Below are positions 43,531 to 56,000 of a stretch of 64,000 nucleotides of DNA, piece by piece. The position numbers were made by a program, and so were the translations under genes. How positions within the stretch are numbered: the first letter of the stretch is position 1; each line of letters opens with the position of its first letter. Where the stretch lies: NCBI GenBank assembly GCA_037176885.1, contig JAWWNJ010000002.1, forward strand, positions 1-64,000. The letters run 5' to 3'. The notes beneath the pieces were generated by a model that was not told the DNA's origin, did no database searches, and was given only the letters and a program-made list of their open reading frames with translations. The DNA comes from Favolaschia claudopus (lineage: Eukaryota; Basidiomycota; Agaricomycetes; Agaricales; Mycenaceae).

Positions 43531-46107
43531 GATGAGGGCTGCATAAAAAGAGAATCTCTAAACAAATACCTCTCAACGCAATAGGCCCGTCAACATGTCG
43601 TCCGAGAAAGTCATGCACGTTGCCAACCCAGCACTAGATACAGTTGGGAAGTACCTTAGGTTAGGGTTTGGGTATATAAGGAATTTATATATGAGGGAGG
43701 AACTTTCACCCAGGTTCATACTTGTGTCACTGACTCGCTTAATGCTTTGCACTTGCTCAACGCTACATGTTTTACGATTACAGACAACTTAACGGATAAG
43801 GTTTACAGATTAGGGTACGGCTTGATTCCCAGATTTGCAGTTTTCTTGCCCTTGAACTCTCTATCATTTTGTCTCTCCCAAAACTCCCTACTAACACACA
43901 CAGCCTCCATCCAATCTCTATTCAATTCCCTTCCCACACAACTCAAATCCATCTTCTCTCTCTAGGCTGCCGTTTCAGATTGGCCTTTGCAAGTTATAAA
44001 CAACATAATCCAAATGTTGAACATATCCTTTTCGCAGATCTCCAGCATAGTGAGTTGTTGAACGTGGTGTTTGGCGTGGTTTGGTACAGACGGTGTCGCC
44101 TTCCTTATTCGTACATTGTCACATATTTAGGCACTTTGTGACAATGCGACAGGGCTTTTCGCCTCCCATCTGGTGCTCTATTTGCCTTTTCGGCTTCCAT
44201 CTGGTGTACACCCTCCAACATGAGTGAGTAACAACAAGGAGGCAGAATGTCTAGCGTGATACGAGTGGGGTAATGCTAATGAGAGTGACAGTTTCTGTCA
44301 CTTGTCACTCGCTTCTTTGCCCTCTTGCCGTTGTCTGAACATGGACGGTATTAGCTACGATGAAGTGGACATTGATCACATACTGATTCATGTTCTATCT
44401 GCCAGAACCTCCTCACCAACCCAGTAACGTGAGTGCATCCATTTTTGCAATTTTTTTCGTAACTTACATCGGTTCATGGGTTAGAGTTAATTTTGAGAAG
44501 TAGTAAAGGTTGTATGCATGCAGGAGCGAATGAGATGCGGGAGTTTATGATTTTTATGCTATGCCCTTTTTTCTCAATGGTTGTAGATGGCCGGGAGAGG
44601 CAGTGACAAGACCAGCTGAGATGAACAAGTTCAAACAAGACAGCCACTCAACAGACACCAGGATTTAATCGTTCTCTGCGTGTATGGCTTAAGGGCAGTG
44701 AGAGTTAGGGATAGTTAGAGGGTACTATCCAAAAATAGGGTGTACAGAGTCAGATTTATCAATCTTAATACAAAGGGCTGTATCAAGGGCAGAGTTGAAT
44801 CTGCCAGAAAAATACAGGACCTTTGCAAGGGTGTCCCAATTTGGCAACCAAGCAACCGAAACGGAAATCAAGCATGTTTCGTCAAACTCAATTGAAGTTA
44901 TTTACTACTCCAATGACAAGTCTCTTGGCCACCATATGCATCTCTGAGCTGGTGGACAAGCTCAGGACATACTTTTACAGAGCAATTGCGATAGGCCCAA
45001 CACTGCAAACAGTGACCCGGAGCTGATTGCTCAGAATATTAGCCAGTCAGACCAAAGGCCCATTCTAGGCTGTTTACCAATAGCAAAACAGAACATGTCA
45101 TCTATGTTGGACAGTATGTCGTTTGCTATCCCTGAATTTCCATCATGTCGATGTCTTCTGAAAAGGGATGATTATTTTGAGCAGCTCAATAGCTTATGCA
45201 GCACTTTTCTCAACTGTACCATAGCAACCGTCTACAGCCACCAGTAACCATCATCAGTTTCCATATTTCCCATCTCCCTATCTCCTGACAGCCATTATGG
45301 CGACATGCAGAAAAACCCCACACTACATGAATGGATAGATACATACAGTTGGTAAATTCCGTCAACTAAGTCCTGTTGACAAAAGAAATTGTGAACAAAA
45401 CGTCGAACTGCCGTCCATTGAGATTAGTTTTGCCAACACGCTACACTATATCACTTGCCCACAAGGGAACTCTGTCAATAATACTTACATTGTTGAACAA
45501 AAAAAACCTGTTAGAGGTGCGTGTGTCCAAATTTGTGTTGTGGTAATTATGATGCTGATGAGAACAGAAAGGTAATCAGACCAGTCTTCTCTATCGCTGC
45601 AACACATCCTTTTTCCTGCTCCACTCACTGAACTCCAACGCCAATGTGTTTGCGACGCCATGTACATCAAACAAATCCTAGCGACTTTTCTGATTGAGTG
45701 CAGCGCGCGACTACCACCTGAAGAGCACACCACTTTTCTTTTGATTACCTCGATTGCCCGGGTTTCATATATTGCTTACTGCAATACCGTTTCGATGCAG
45801 CATCTACTATTTTCCCGAAATCAAGTACGGACTGTCGAGCAATCTCAGAACAGGGTACGGCACTTGCACTCCATCCATTTGGCTTTTCTGCTGGCCTACT
45901 TGTTGCGTCAAAGTCACTGGTAAGCACTGTCGTGATTGTTTGCAGTTTCTTATTCACCACAGAAGCTATTATTCACGCACATCTTCGTTTTCGGGGTATT
46001 GGAGTTGATTTGTTTTATTGCCTGTGTGACCATTGACATTGAGAATTTTTTTGGGGTTGGGGTATACCTGATGTGTGCAAAGAAGTTGAAGAGGATCTGT
46101 TTGATAC
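43531..46107. other. No supported gene
   Basis: AT-rich intergenic DNA. A TATATAAGG box near 43672 and several short open frames have no partner evidence. No repeat could be paired inside the window. Confidence 0.4.
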
Positions 46108-46240
46108 TGCACAACTGTTGGAATGTGGGTTTTGCCTCTGACATCTCTCACTCTCATGAGTGTCACCACTTTGATCCTTCATGATCCTATCATCAATATC
46201 TGATCCTACTGATCCTATGCACCGCTATAATCCTTTAATG
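46108..46240 (+). mobile_element. Fragment of the copia-type LTR (5' end)
   Basis: It starts TGTTGGAATGTGGG and follows the LTR at 17820 through CTCATGAGTGTCACCACTTTG and the GATCCTACTGATCCTATG repeats, then stops. Confidence 0.75.
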
Positions 46241-47894
46241 CTACTATCTCCTGTCAGTCACCAGTCTAATCGGTGTACAGAGGACCCATCATCCAGCACG
46301 GAATATAGATGAACCTCATGCTACCCTTTAGGTCTACGATCAACGGCTATACCTTCGATGCTTTGACCGTACCTTTAATTTCCTCAACGTCATGTACAAG
46401 CCGCTTGGTCAGGTGATTAGACAGTTGAACGGCACACTTGGGGTTCCATACAAAGACTTTGTGACCCTCGTCCACTGCAGTGTTCTTTGTGATTGATGTC
46501 TAACCCAGTTTTCGGGATACGGATATGAGGCCTATCTTCAAGATGGAAAAGGTAGCCTAGTTAACGAGATCAGCATTTTCGAGCCTGAATTCAAGTTTCG
46601 AACGTCTCGTGACGATCAGACCCCAAAGAGCGTCAAGGAGACACTGTGGGGTCCGCGCTGTTGGAGTGGAACTCGCGGTTGGGTGTCCCCTCTGATGTTT
46701 GGGCTATGATCTCAACTGCAGTTGTCACCTGCACTGAATGCGACCTGGTTCGCTCCTTCCCCGCTCACAAACTTCATCTGGATGAGAAGGGGCATTGTAC
46801 AGACCCAAGCCAAGCAATCCTTGCGGCTAGCAACTAATCATATGTACAATATTCTCTACCTAATTTTCTTGTTAGCAATGAAACAGCATTTTCTCGAAGT
46901 CATTTTTTTTCTTCGCTCTCCTACACCGTCTCCGCCGACGCACACATCTGTGGCGCAACTTGCAAGCAAGAAGCAACACCACATGCATTGCCGCCACCAA
47001 CCTTCGCGGGAGTGTTCCTCTTCAAGCCCCGATCCCGAGGACAAGGAGGCACACATTTGCCGCTGCCGCTGCCAATTGCCCGTTGTTCTGTGGTGCAAAG
47101 AAAATCGAGGCAGCAACGAATTCCGCTTGGTTTCGCAGCAGCAGGAACTTTCTCTATAATTCCCACCCTGAATTAAAGTTGCCAGAGCGTGGATGAGAAC
47201 AAGAATTGCCCGCAACGCCTTCCTTCGCAAGGGCATATAAGTATTTATCCTCTTTCTGTGCCCATCAAACTCTTGCTTCACAATGTCCCCTGTCCTCGTC
47301 TCGGTCGTCCCTGAAGCCCATTTAGAAAGCTCATCCGCTGTGGTCTGTTTGACACTAGTGTTGAAATAATTCAAGCATCCGCAACACATTTACTTGTATA
47401 CGTTCCTGGGATTGGCCTCGTCATCATCGCATGGTATTTGTTCGTTTCTTTTGCGTTATAAGATCGAACTCACTGAAGACTTCAGGCCTCAGGAGTCCGG
47501 AGTTGCTGTCCCGCGGACCATCTCCACTGGAAGCTGCTCATGATGGAGCGAAAATGGCCCTGTAATTGCGCCCTCAAAAGAACACGGGACAGTGACGAGC
47601 TCCTGTCCTGTAGGATCGTCAGCCTCAATGAGCTCAAAGTTGTTGTAGCGGTGTGCCACTACATGGAACCACGGTGTCAGTTTTTTTGTGCGTATTGTTT
47701 TGTCCCACTTATCTATCATTTCTGACATACTTACTTTGCTTAGTGAATTTGATGTCGCTGTACCAGACCGCTTTCCGCCACCTTCCTCCTGGGACCGCAG
47801 ACCTCACAACCCAGCAGCTCGAGAGCCAGTCCCGTATCGGACAGATCCTCTACACTCGGCTTATCGACAACTCTGACAATATGGCCATCGACGC
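46241..47894. other. Coding debris of unknown genes
   Basis: Several open pieces look coding but cannot be joined: plus strand 46340-46600 (YEAYLQDGKGS and FEPEFKFR), minus strand 47728-47489 (WFHVVAHRYNNFELIEADDP), and plus strand 47755-47894 (FRHLPPGTADLTTQQLESQS, then RIGQILYTRL), which runs directly into the X end at 47895. The last piece resembles an exon of a common mushroom hypothetical gene. Probably broken host genes. Confidence 0.3.
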
Positions 47895-47920
47895 TGAAAC
47901 GCTGCACTTGAGTATATCGA
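47895..47920 (-). mobile_element. Terminal 26 bp of element X
   Basis: TGAAACGCTGCACTTGAGTA and the next six bases match the reverse complement of the X 3' end (14196-14221 and 39242-39267), with one or two changes. It is followed at once by the R terminus at 47921. Confidence 0.65.
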
Positions 47921-49505
47921 TGAAACGATGCGTGTGGTGTAGGCGTGAAATATACCGAAATATAAAATCACAAAATCTAATCCAATACGACGTGTGTGTG
48001 TGTGTGTGTGTGTTCGGGGTGGCAGGAGCACATATTGTCCCTCAGAATACTTGTACAAGCTTCAATCAATCAAGGTCGCTACGTTTGAGCGGGACGAACT
48101 ACTAGATTGTCTAGCGAGAACGTAGCGGACAGAACGATTCGCAGTGGGAGAAGCGAAGAGTCACTCTTTCTGAGACTTCGAAATGAGAAATTCTGAGTCT
48201 AGCAGGGAGGGTCCCCGTGCCAATAGAAAAGCGTCACTCAGTAATGGATTGTCAACCGGCAAGAAGCTTTCTGGATGACAACCGGTGGGCAGAAGGCGCG
48301 GCTCAGCGGGACGGGGTTCTTATTCAACTGGCGCGGCTCTGGCGAGGAGCGGGGCTCTTACGTCGATGGCGCGGACACTAACAGTGACCGGGGCACTTAC
48401 GCCACTACGCGGCGGCGATCACGAACGGGGGTCTTGGTTATACCGCGAAATGGCTAGCACACGGGGCGTTGACGGCGCAGAATCAAGCACGAATGGGGGT
48501 CTTGGTTATACCGCGGAACGGCCAGAAACGGGGCTTCGTATTTCAGGAGGGCTCCGGCTCGAAAGGCTGGCAGGGCTCTCAAAGTTCTGGCGGCTCGGTA
48601 TGCCACAAGTCTTTCCGTATCACTCGAGTCTCTCTCAGATAACAAGTCTAGTCTTGTTCAAAGCTTCAATTCAAATTCTACAGTCCACTACAAACTGCCC
48701 TTGTCTACGGGTAGGTAATTGACTAAGTAACAAAAAAAGTACAGCGGGAGATTAAATACATGCAGCGGGAGCAGAAACAACCAAATAAGATCATGAGGAG
48801 AGAGTGTTCAAGTTTGATGCCGCGCCTGCTGGGAACCAATGGTATATTCAGGATTGCGAGCCGTGAGTGAAAAGACTGCCTCCCGGAGAAAGTCCATGCG
48901 GGCGGGTGGGTATTGCGCCTTATTGCAGCGCAATGGCGTGCTGATTGCCATGGCCCCGGGAGGGGACACGAAATTGTAGTAAGTCAACGGCTCGACAGCG
49001 GTGAAGTTCGTCTTGTCCTCTATCTTCAACACAAACTAAGTCCAGGGCATAATAAAGAGAGCCGAGCCGTGTTAGCAGCTTGCCACTTGCTGGGTTGTCC
49101 GCAATCAGCGGGAAATGTCCCCGGCAACTCGCTATGTCCTTCTCATCATTCTAGCAGAGCCGTTGCCTTGAATAGCCGCTGACTCCGCGGTGCTCTCGCT
49201 GGCAGTCAGTTAAGTCCCGGCTGTCCGTGTTCAGCCGGCATGCTTGGTTAGAGCCTGCCGCTAATGATGTTCGTCGGTAGAGTGGCGGCCGTCCTGAGTT
49301 CGAAGTTGAACTCAGATGGTCCCCCGCTAGATGTTCTTCATGTGGGTCGGCGGGTTAGCGCCTAACCTCAGGGAGGATGATAGTTCCTCTTGATCGCCTC
49401 CAGCACCTCGAGATAGTAGTTTCCCACTAAGTCTCTTGGCCCGGCAGTTTAGAAATAGTCAGCGGCAGAGTCTCGCACCCATGTTTAGGGAAACGTTGCT
49501 AAGCC
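47921..49505 (-). mobile_element. Repeat R, copy 3 (inverted)
   Basis: The reverse complement matches 3240-4907 throughout: TGAAACG terminus at 47921, (GT)n near 47990-48013, the 48290-48600 GC-rich block, the 48700-48960 block and the 49330-49500 block. Homology ends near 49505, where the sequence changes to AT-rich DNA. Confidence 0.8.
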
Positions 49506-50266
49506 GCTGAAACACTGACTATAGGGCAACTATGGAAAACACCCAAGAAATGAAAGGAATTAAATCCCAAATCAAATCCCAAATATAATCCTAACCACTA
49601 TGAGATCGACATGCGAGGTTCGGGGTTCCAGTCCAGTATAGACTGTGGCAATCCAACTATCCTAATACTCAAAATATACTAAACTTAAGCTTTCGCGATT
49701 GCTGACTTTGTACAGAGAACGTCTATACGAATCCTATGTTGACAAGAAGTGTGGGTTTCAACAAAGGTTTGAGATGTAACTCTTCTCAAGAGGTTTAGGT
49801 GTTTTAATTGCTTGTAGAGCCGCCGATATATCACTCGCGAAAGATGTCTTATAACTGTTTCACGCGTCCGTATGCCAAAAGTTCTTATAATTCCACGCGT
49901 AAGTTCCCAAAATTCCAATATTCACGCGTACAATTCAAGAGATGATCCAACAGACAATATATATCGACGAAACAAACCAAAGAAAACAAATAAGCTTCTG
50001 GAGTTTATCTCGAATGGAGTCCAACGTCTAATTGTTCATGAAGCCAATACTAGCTTGACGCTCACAACAAGAGGAGGGAATCCACTAGAGCACCAGTACA
50101 GGAAACGATGTCTTTTATACCTTTCACTAATAAATAATAAGAGACCGAACAATTGACAAACGGGTGTATAGTGAGAGAAACATAGGGCCCGCCTCAGAGC
50201 TGGAAGATTTTTTTCGGTGAGTTTTTTTGCGGAAGATAACTCTGAAACTGATTTGTCCTTCTGTAG
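49506..50266. other. AT-rich flank; weak tRNA-like B-box
   Basis: No supported gene. GGGGTTCCAGTCC near 49622 resembles an RNA polymerase III B-box with one mismatch but has no proper A-box. MluI-like ACGCGT sequences cluster at 49862-49930. The last 50 nt (GTGAGT to CTGTAG at 50266) look like an intron leading into the next exon. Confidence 0.35.
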
Positions 50267-53200
50267 CCACAAACTATGTCATCCCTCCTGAAGTTTGGGA
50301 CCACCGGAATGGGCAGTGGGACCATGAAGTCCCTCTCGAAGACAACATTGAGATGGATGAGGTCTCAGAGCAAGAGGAGGCCGAGGACATCCTTTCTGTT
50401 GGGGATTCAGAACTTGAGGAAGAGCATTGGGTCAATCCTGACGGTAATCCACCTCCAACTCCCACTAACTTACACAACTTTGTGTGGACACTTGTGCTAC
50501 ACATGTCCACACTAACTAGAGGACCGTGGCAGGTCCGTATGGCATCTGTGGCAGGCTGCCATGGATGCCACAGGGCGTATGGGAGGCAGAAAAAGCAGGG
50601 GAAAGCTGCCATAGTTGCCACGAAACTGTTTGTAATGAAATTAAATTTGTTACCCTTGCCATGGTTGCCACCGAGAGAAAATGCTAGGGTTAGCCTGCCA
50701 TGACTGCCACCAAGGAAACCACCTAGGGTTAGGTAGGGTTAGCCTGCCACGGCTGCCATCGAGCGAAATGACTTAGGGTCAGGTAGGGTTACGTTGCCAC
50801 TGTTGCCACCGAACCGAAAGAGGTGGGGTTGGTCGGGTTGGGCTGCCACGGATGCCACGCAGATTCTTGAAGGTATTTCCCTTAGGAAATGGTAGGGCTG
50901 CCACAGATGCCACACAAATTTTCGCAGGTACTTGCCCTAGGAAACGGTAGGGCTGCCACGGCTGCCATGGAAATTTTTGAAGGTAGTTCCCTTATATAGT
51001 ACAAGGCTCGTGCTACTCTGGCTGCTCCCACATTTTACTGGTGCCATGCCTGCTATGCAGCAAAAAATGTTAGGATCACTAACTCATTCTGCCACTGCTG
51101 CCACCAAGAAATTTGAAGGCATTTGCCTACAGAAGAGGTGGAGTTGCCACGGATGCCACTGAAGTCTTAACTTGTTTTGAGATAACCAGCGATAGCATTT
51201 ATTTGAATTATCTAGCACAATTTGTGTGCAGAGGAACAATACAATACAATACCATGAACTCCTAGCTATTTAGATATATTTCAATCATCATTACTTCCTG
51301 CATACGACTTGTCGTCATGTTGTGTTACCTCGTTGAGAGTCCAAACCACCTTGGGTTTGGGACTAGGATTGCTTGGACCTGCCTCAGCATTCAGCTGTGT
51401 CCTCCTCTTGGCCTCCGCTGCATCTCTCTGGTTGTATAGAGAGCTTTGCAATTTCAGCCCTAGTGAGCTTTAGAAGGGGAGGCTCCACATTGGAATCCTC
51501 AATGACAGGGGCACTCTTCACAGCAGACTTCTTCATCCTCTTCTTCGGCTTCTGCACAACCTCAGCAGGGCTATTGGCAGTTTTGTGTTTCTTCGTGGCA
51601 GCAGTGGCAGATGTGGCAGCAGACTTGGACTTGGTAGAGGTTTGACTTCTTCTTTGTTGACTTGGCCACCACCTCATCATCAGAGCCCTTATCCAGCAAT
51701 GCTCTCAATTGGTATTGTTATTTTTGACTCCACCACTGGTTTCTTTCCTTTTTAGGCTAGTAACGCTTCCCATTTGAAAAAGGCAATTACACTACACCTC
51801 ACATCCCAAAAAGGAAATTTTCAACATTGAGCCAGGCACAGGTTAAATCCTGCATGTTTTCAACTTTGAACTTGTATCCAGCAGTTTTATTGTCTATTTT
51901 GGAGATTTGGAACATCTAATGCCGGTAATGGTGACCTGCCAACACTCACAAAACCACCAAATATTTCTACTTTATGTAGCCTAACATCATTCGCTGTTTG
52001 ACCATGGAGCAATGGACACAAGACATGACACTGATATAGAGTGATACTCCTTCTATCACTTGGATGCAATAATCTTATTATTTAGCTCTGAAAAGCCAGC
52101 ATATGTTGTATTCTGTGAAAACACATATTGTGCTGATCCTGTCCCTCCATATTCATCTGGGCTGCCCAATGTAGGCCACAGTACTTCATTGAGTGATATC
52201 TTAGTCTTTTATAACAGAGTACACTATCAAGAACCATCCTATATTGTGATTTCATTGCAACAACAACCAAAGTCTGTCTCCCTTTTACCTCATTAAAGGA
52301 GTATTATGAAAGGTGAGACAGACTATTTTAGACAATTCTTGGTCTGTAAAAAGGTTTTGCCACCAAACATATGCTACAATCTTGTCAAATTCTTGAGTTA
52401 TACTCAAGATCATTTTTGACATATCTGAATTGATCTGTGAATAGCCCTCTAACCATGGCAGGTATGGCCTTGAAAACACTCAAATTACTCTTATTGAGTT
52501 CATGACTTGCTAAAAATAAGTTTTCCTGGGCAGTTACATGAATGTATGCTAAAATGACATTTAGTCCCTGTGCAAGTTTTGAGGTGTCTCAATCCACTTT
52601 ACCGAAAACACAACTTTCTCAGATCTTGATCAATTCTCATGTAATAAGGCATTTTTGGATGTGAATCAATATTCTAAGTCATGTTGTAGCATCAGATTTG
52701 GCTGATATGCCCTCCTTGACACACAACTCATCAAATCATCCAAAACACATATTTGACAATATGAGATCAGAAGTGCATAAGTAGGTTAGATTTATGACGA
52801 AAAGGTGTTCTTCTGATAAGGGACACGAGCTTTGATGACCTGGAGCAAGGTTCATAACAGGTGATGATCCTAGGATAAGGAAATATAGATATAAATGACA
52901 TTGGATGAGATATCAACAATAGTCTTCGAATGTCACACATTTGATATACAGTGTTCATACACAAGCACCTCTGGAATTGAGGGAACACATTGCAAAGTTT
53001 ATTTGTCAAGCACATGTACCATGATCACTGAGGCAACAATTTCCTGATGTAAGGTAAATCCATTGTATGGCTGCATATTAGATACTCATAAGCATGGTAA
53101 GACATTAATAGATACTACAATTATCTTGCATGAGTTTATCAGAGTATATGGAACACTTCATGATAACTATATTGCACTTGCTAGACTTTGTCAGGGAATT

Positions 53201-54877
53201 TCAACAGTTTCACAGTCTTGTACTGCTGTTTTTCAAAGTTATAGGACTGAATTGTTCTCAAGCACCATCTAAAAATGAGTATAGGGTGTTACCATCAACA
53301 GCCTCCATTGATTATGTATGAGTTGGGGGCATTTTATGCAAAATTTCCTTTTTGGGGTGCTAGGAGTCAGTATCCAAAAAGGAATGTTGTGATTGAGGCA
53401 CGCAAAAAGCTGTCTTTCCAGAAAGGATAGCAGGACAAAGGTGGGGTGGTCTGATACCAAGTTTTATCATTCCTGCTTGGTCTATTGGTATTATATGTAT
53501 GAGGTTATGTTTTGTAGTCCTCAGGTTGCTGTGGGTTCAACCCCTAGTGTGGGTTATTTTTTGGGTTGTCTTAAATTTCTGGTTTTGTCCTCTCCTGCGT
53601 ACTCCGGATAATACTATATGATAGGCAGGATGATATTATGTAGCGGGTATGTGTACTATGAGCTGTAATTGACTACAATGCCATTTTTCTCCACCCCCAC
53701 TCTTCTGTGGCATCTGTGGCACCGCTGCTATGTCTGCCAGCACCTGCCATCAAGGGCTACTTACCAGGGACATGTGTGGCAGAAATGTCCTTGGTAAGTA
53801 CCAATAAAATGTGGGAGATCAGCCAGAGTAGCACGAGCCTTGTACTATATAAGGGAACTACCTTTAAAAATTTCCATGGCAGCTGTGGCAGCCCTACCAT
53901 TTCCTAAGGGAAATACCTTCAAAACTTTGTGTGGCATCCGTGGCAGCCCTACCATTTCCTAAGGCAAATACCTTCGAAAATTGCGTGGCATCCATGGCAG
54001 CCCTACCATTTCTTAAGGCATATACCTTCGAAAATATGTGTGGCATCCGTGGCAGCCCAACCCGACCAACCCCACCTCTTTCTGTTTGGTGGCAACAGTG
54101 GCAACGTAACCCTACCTGACCCTAAGTCATTTCGCTCGATGGCAGCCGTGGCAGGCTAACCCTACCTAACCCTAGGTGGTTTCGCTTCGTGGCAGTCATG
54201 GCAGGCTAACCCTAGCATTTTCTCTCGGTGGCAACCATGGCAAGGGTAACAAATTTAATTTCATTACAAACAGTTTCGTGGCAACCATGGCAGCTTTCCC
54301 CTGCTTTTTCTGCCTCCCATACGCCCCGTGGCATCCATGGCAGCCTGCCACAGATGCCATATGGACCTGCCACGGTCCTCTAGTTAGTGTGGACATGTAT
54401 GGCACAAGTGTCCACACAAAGTTGTGTAAGTTAGTGGGAGTTGGAGGTGCGGTAATCAGGCTGCTTTCTTTCTCTGTCATTTCCCTAACTCATTTGGTAT
54501 TCAGATTCTCCTCCAAAGACCAAGAGCAAGAAAGCTCAAGGAAAACAAAGAGCCGTTGAGACCAGTGAGTCGGAATTATTATCTAGCTTTGATTTGTATC
54601 TTGACCTTCCTTAGCTTCCCACTCTTCTGAAAGCCCTGTGATCTCTATCTCTGATAGCGAGAGTGAAGATGGGGAATTTTCACCGCCCTTCACCCAAGCC
54701 ACTACTTCAGCCCTCCCCGCACTAGATGCCCGCCCTCCCCACCCTATTCGCACCACACGCAGCATCTTTACATTAGCTAGGACTGCCTCGTACTCAGCTT
54801 ACGCTTATTGCAGTGCCAGGAACTTTGTCCCCTGGGATGAGGAAGATCTTCCTCAGTTCTGGAACGCAAGCTCTTGA
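50267..54877 (+). CDS. Acidic Ser-rich unknown gene split by a 4 kb transposon in an intron
   Basis: Exons read: 50267-50443 (NYVIPPEVWDHRNGQWDHEV, then Glu/Asp-rich), 54507-54564 (SPPKTKSKKAQGKQRAVE, basic) and 54615-54877 (SSESPVISISDSESEDGEF, then a Pro/Ala-rich tail ending QFWNASS stop). The transposon at 50450-54449 begins six bases inside the first intron, so the donor GGTAATC is intact and the acceptor ATTCAG remains. The native intron would be ~55 nt and the present one is 4,063 nt. The 5' end of the gene is upstream of 50267 and not resolved. No family is recognised. Confidence 0.6.
50442..50449 (+). repeat. Target site duplication CGGTAATC (left)
   Basis: 8 bp direct repeat, identical to 54450-54457. 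It contains the intron donor GT. Confidence 0.92.
51061..53789. other. Internal part of the long-TIR transposon
   Basis: Mostly AT-rich DNA without long frames. The only notable frame is 51680-51384 (-), Lys/Ala/Thr-rich (KKHKTANSPAEVVQKPKKRM), which might be a residual exon of an element gene. A polymerase III-type A/B box pair lies at 53478-53544. Confidence 0.4.
53478..53544 (+). ncRNA. tRNA-derived (SINE-like) A and B boxes
   Basis: A-box TGGTCTATTGG at 53478-53488 and B-box GGTTCAACCCC at 53534-53544 both match the polymerase III consensus exactly, 45 bp apart. The flanks do not fold into a full cloverleaf by eye, so a SINE or tRNA relic is more likely than a working tRNA gene. Confidence 0.4.
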
Positions 54878-55104
54878 TTATCCCTGTGTCTATCATTGAC
54901 GTCTCATTCCCACTCTCAACTGCCTATCCAGTCCTCGCCTCGCCTCTTACGCTAAAGATCTCAGCTACCTAATCTCTTGACGCACTGCTGCCCCCTGCCC
55001 TCATCTTTCATTCCTTGCTTACTAACGATATCTCTCTCTAATTTCATACCTTAGTTCGCTTCTCTCATCCCTTTTGTTTATCAATGTCAATTATGCGTTT
55101 CTAG
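54878..55104. other. Pyrimidine-rich spacer between two genes
   Basis: C/T-rich with possible intron-end signals (TACCTTAG near 55055, TTTCTAG at 55104). It probably contains the intron or 5' leader of the integrase-core gene. Confidence 0.35.
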
Positions 55105-56000
55105 AAACTTCTTGGCGAAGAAAATGAAGGAGGCTGGGATCAGCAAACAATACGAGGGCGACACCGACGCAGAGCTCGATGCTCTGATCTCTGAATTGAA
55201 AGCTACAAAACCAGATTCTGGGAGGAGATATGTGGTTGGTGCTCTGAGGAACAAGGGCTTGCGGGTACAGAAGGAGCGGGTGCGGAGTTCCCTGGCAAGA
55301 GTGGATGGGCTGGGCCAGATGCTTCAGAAGAAAACCATTCGGCGGCGAAAATACTCAGTTCCACGACCCAACCACCTCTGGCATTGCGACGGACATCACA
55401 AGCTGATCTTATGGGGAATTGTCATTTACAGGTTTGTCAACGGTTACTGCAGATCAGTAGAACCCTTCTTCCTTTTTTGTCATCACTTTACGCTAAATCT
55501 CTTTGCTTAGCTACTCCAGCTACTAGCCAACTCAAACAACCGAGCAAGCACCGTGTTAGAGATCTTTCTAGCAGCCGTAGAGGAGTTTGGTGCCCCGTCT
55601 AGGGTGCGTGGAGACCGTGGGGGAGAAAACGTCCAAGTATCGGTCTGGATGATTATCCACCGAGGTCCCAACAGGGCGTCTTTTATGTGGGGATCGTGAG
55701 TCTCTTTCAATTACCCTTGAGCTCAAATGACATCTTCTTTCAAGCTCAACTCACAACACTCGCATTGAGCGCATGTGGGTGGAAGTCGGCACTCAGTTTG
55801 CTCGGCAGTGGCGCGCCTTCTTTACCCGACTCAAAGACCTCCATCAGCTTGACCGCCACAATCCTGGGCACCTTTGGTTGCTGCACAAGTTATTTCTCCA
55901 GAGCATCAATGACGACTGTCGCCAGTTCAAGTCCTACTAGAATGCTCATCCCCTCGCACTGGAGGAGATGAACCTGGGACCTGTGGTGCATGAGCGGTAA
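55105..56000 (+). pseudogene. Integrase-core (DDE) domain gene, one nonsense codon
   Basis: Exons 55105-55456, 55511-55695 and 55745-56000 are joined by GT-AG introns of 54 and 49 nt. N-terminal helices (SRRYVVGALRNKG-like, here DSGRRYVVGALRNKGLRVQK) are followed by the catalytic pattern D (WHCDGHHKL), D (RGDRGGENV) and E (RIERMWVEV). This is the retroviral-type integrase-core family found as single genes in fungi and some animals, origin unclear. A TAG at 55938-55940 replaces a codon within FKSY-NAHPL, 20 codons before the natural stop (TAA 55998-56000), so only the very C-terminus is lost. The N-terminal start is not fixed. Confidence 0.8.

Larger units (their letters stand above)
50450..54449. 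mobile_element. Long-TIR DNA transposon, 4,000 bp, 8 bp TSD
   Basis: The ends are CACCTCCAACTCCCACTAAC and its inverse. The inverted arms run at least 50450-51060 and 53790-54449. Each arm is packed with TGCCATGG/TGCCAC-type repeats spaced a few tens of bp apart. TSD CGGTAATC. An 8 bp TSD fits hAT, P or KDZ superfamilies; the long repetitive TIR and the mushroom host make KDZ attractive, but no transposase is seen inside, so this is a non-autonomous copy. Another end of the family is at 11797-12172. Confidence 0.9.

Noticed and set aside
46856..47389. 177-codon Cys-rich minus frame
   Set aside because: It has no introns, an odd composition with stretches of poly-residue reading, and no family resemblance. 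Treated as chance.
49610..49640. Possible tRNA gene
   Set aside because: Only a one-mismatch B-box is present; no A-box or cloverleaf could be drawn.
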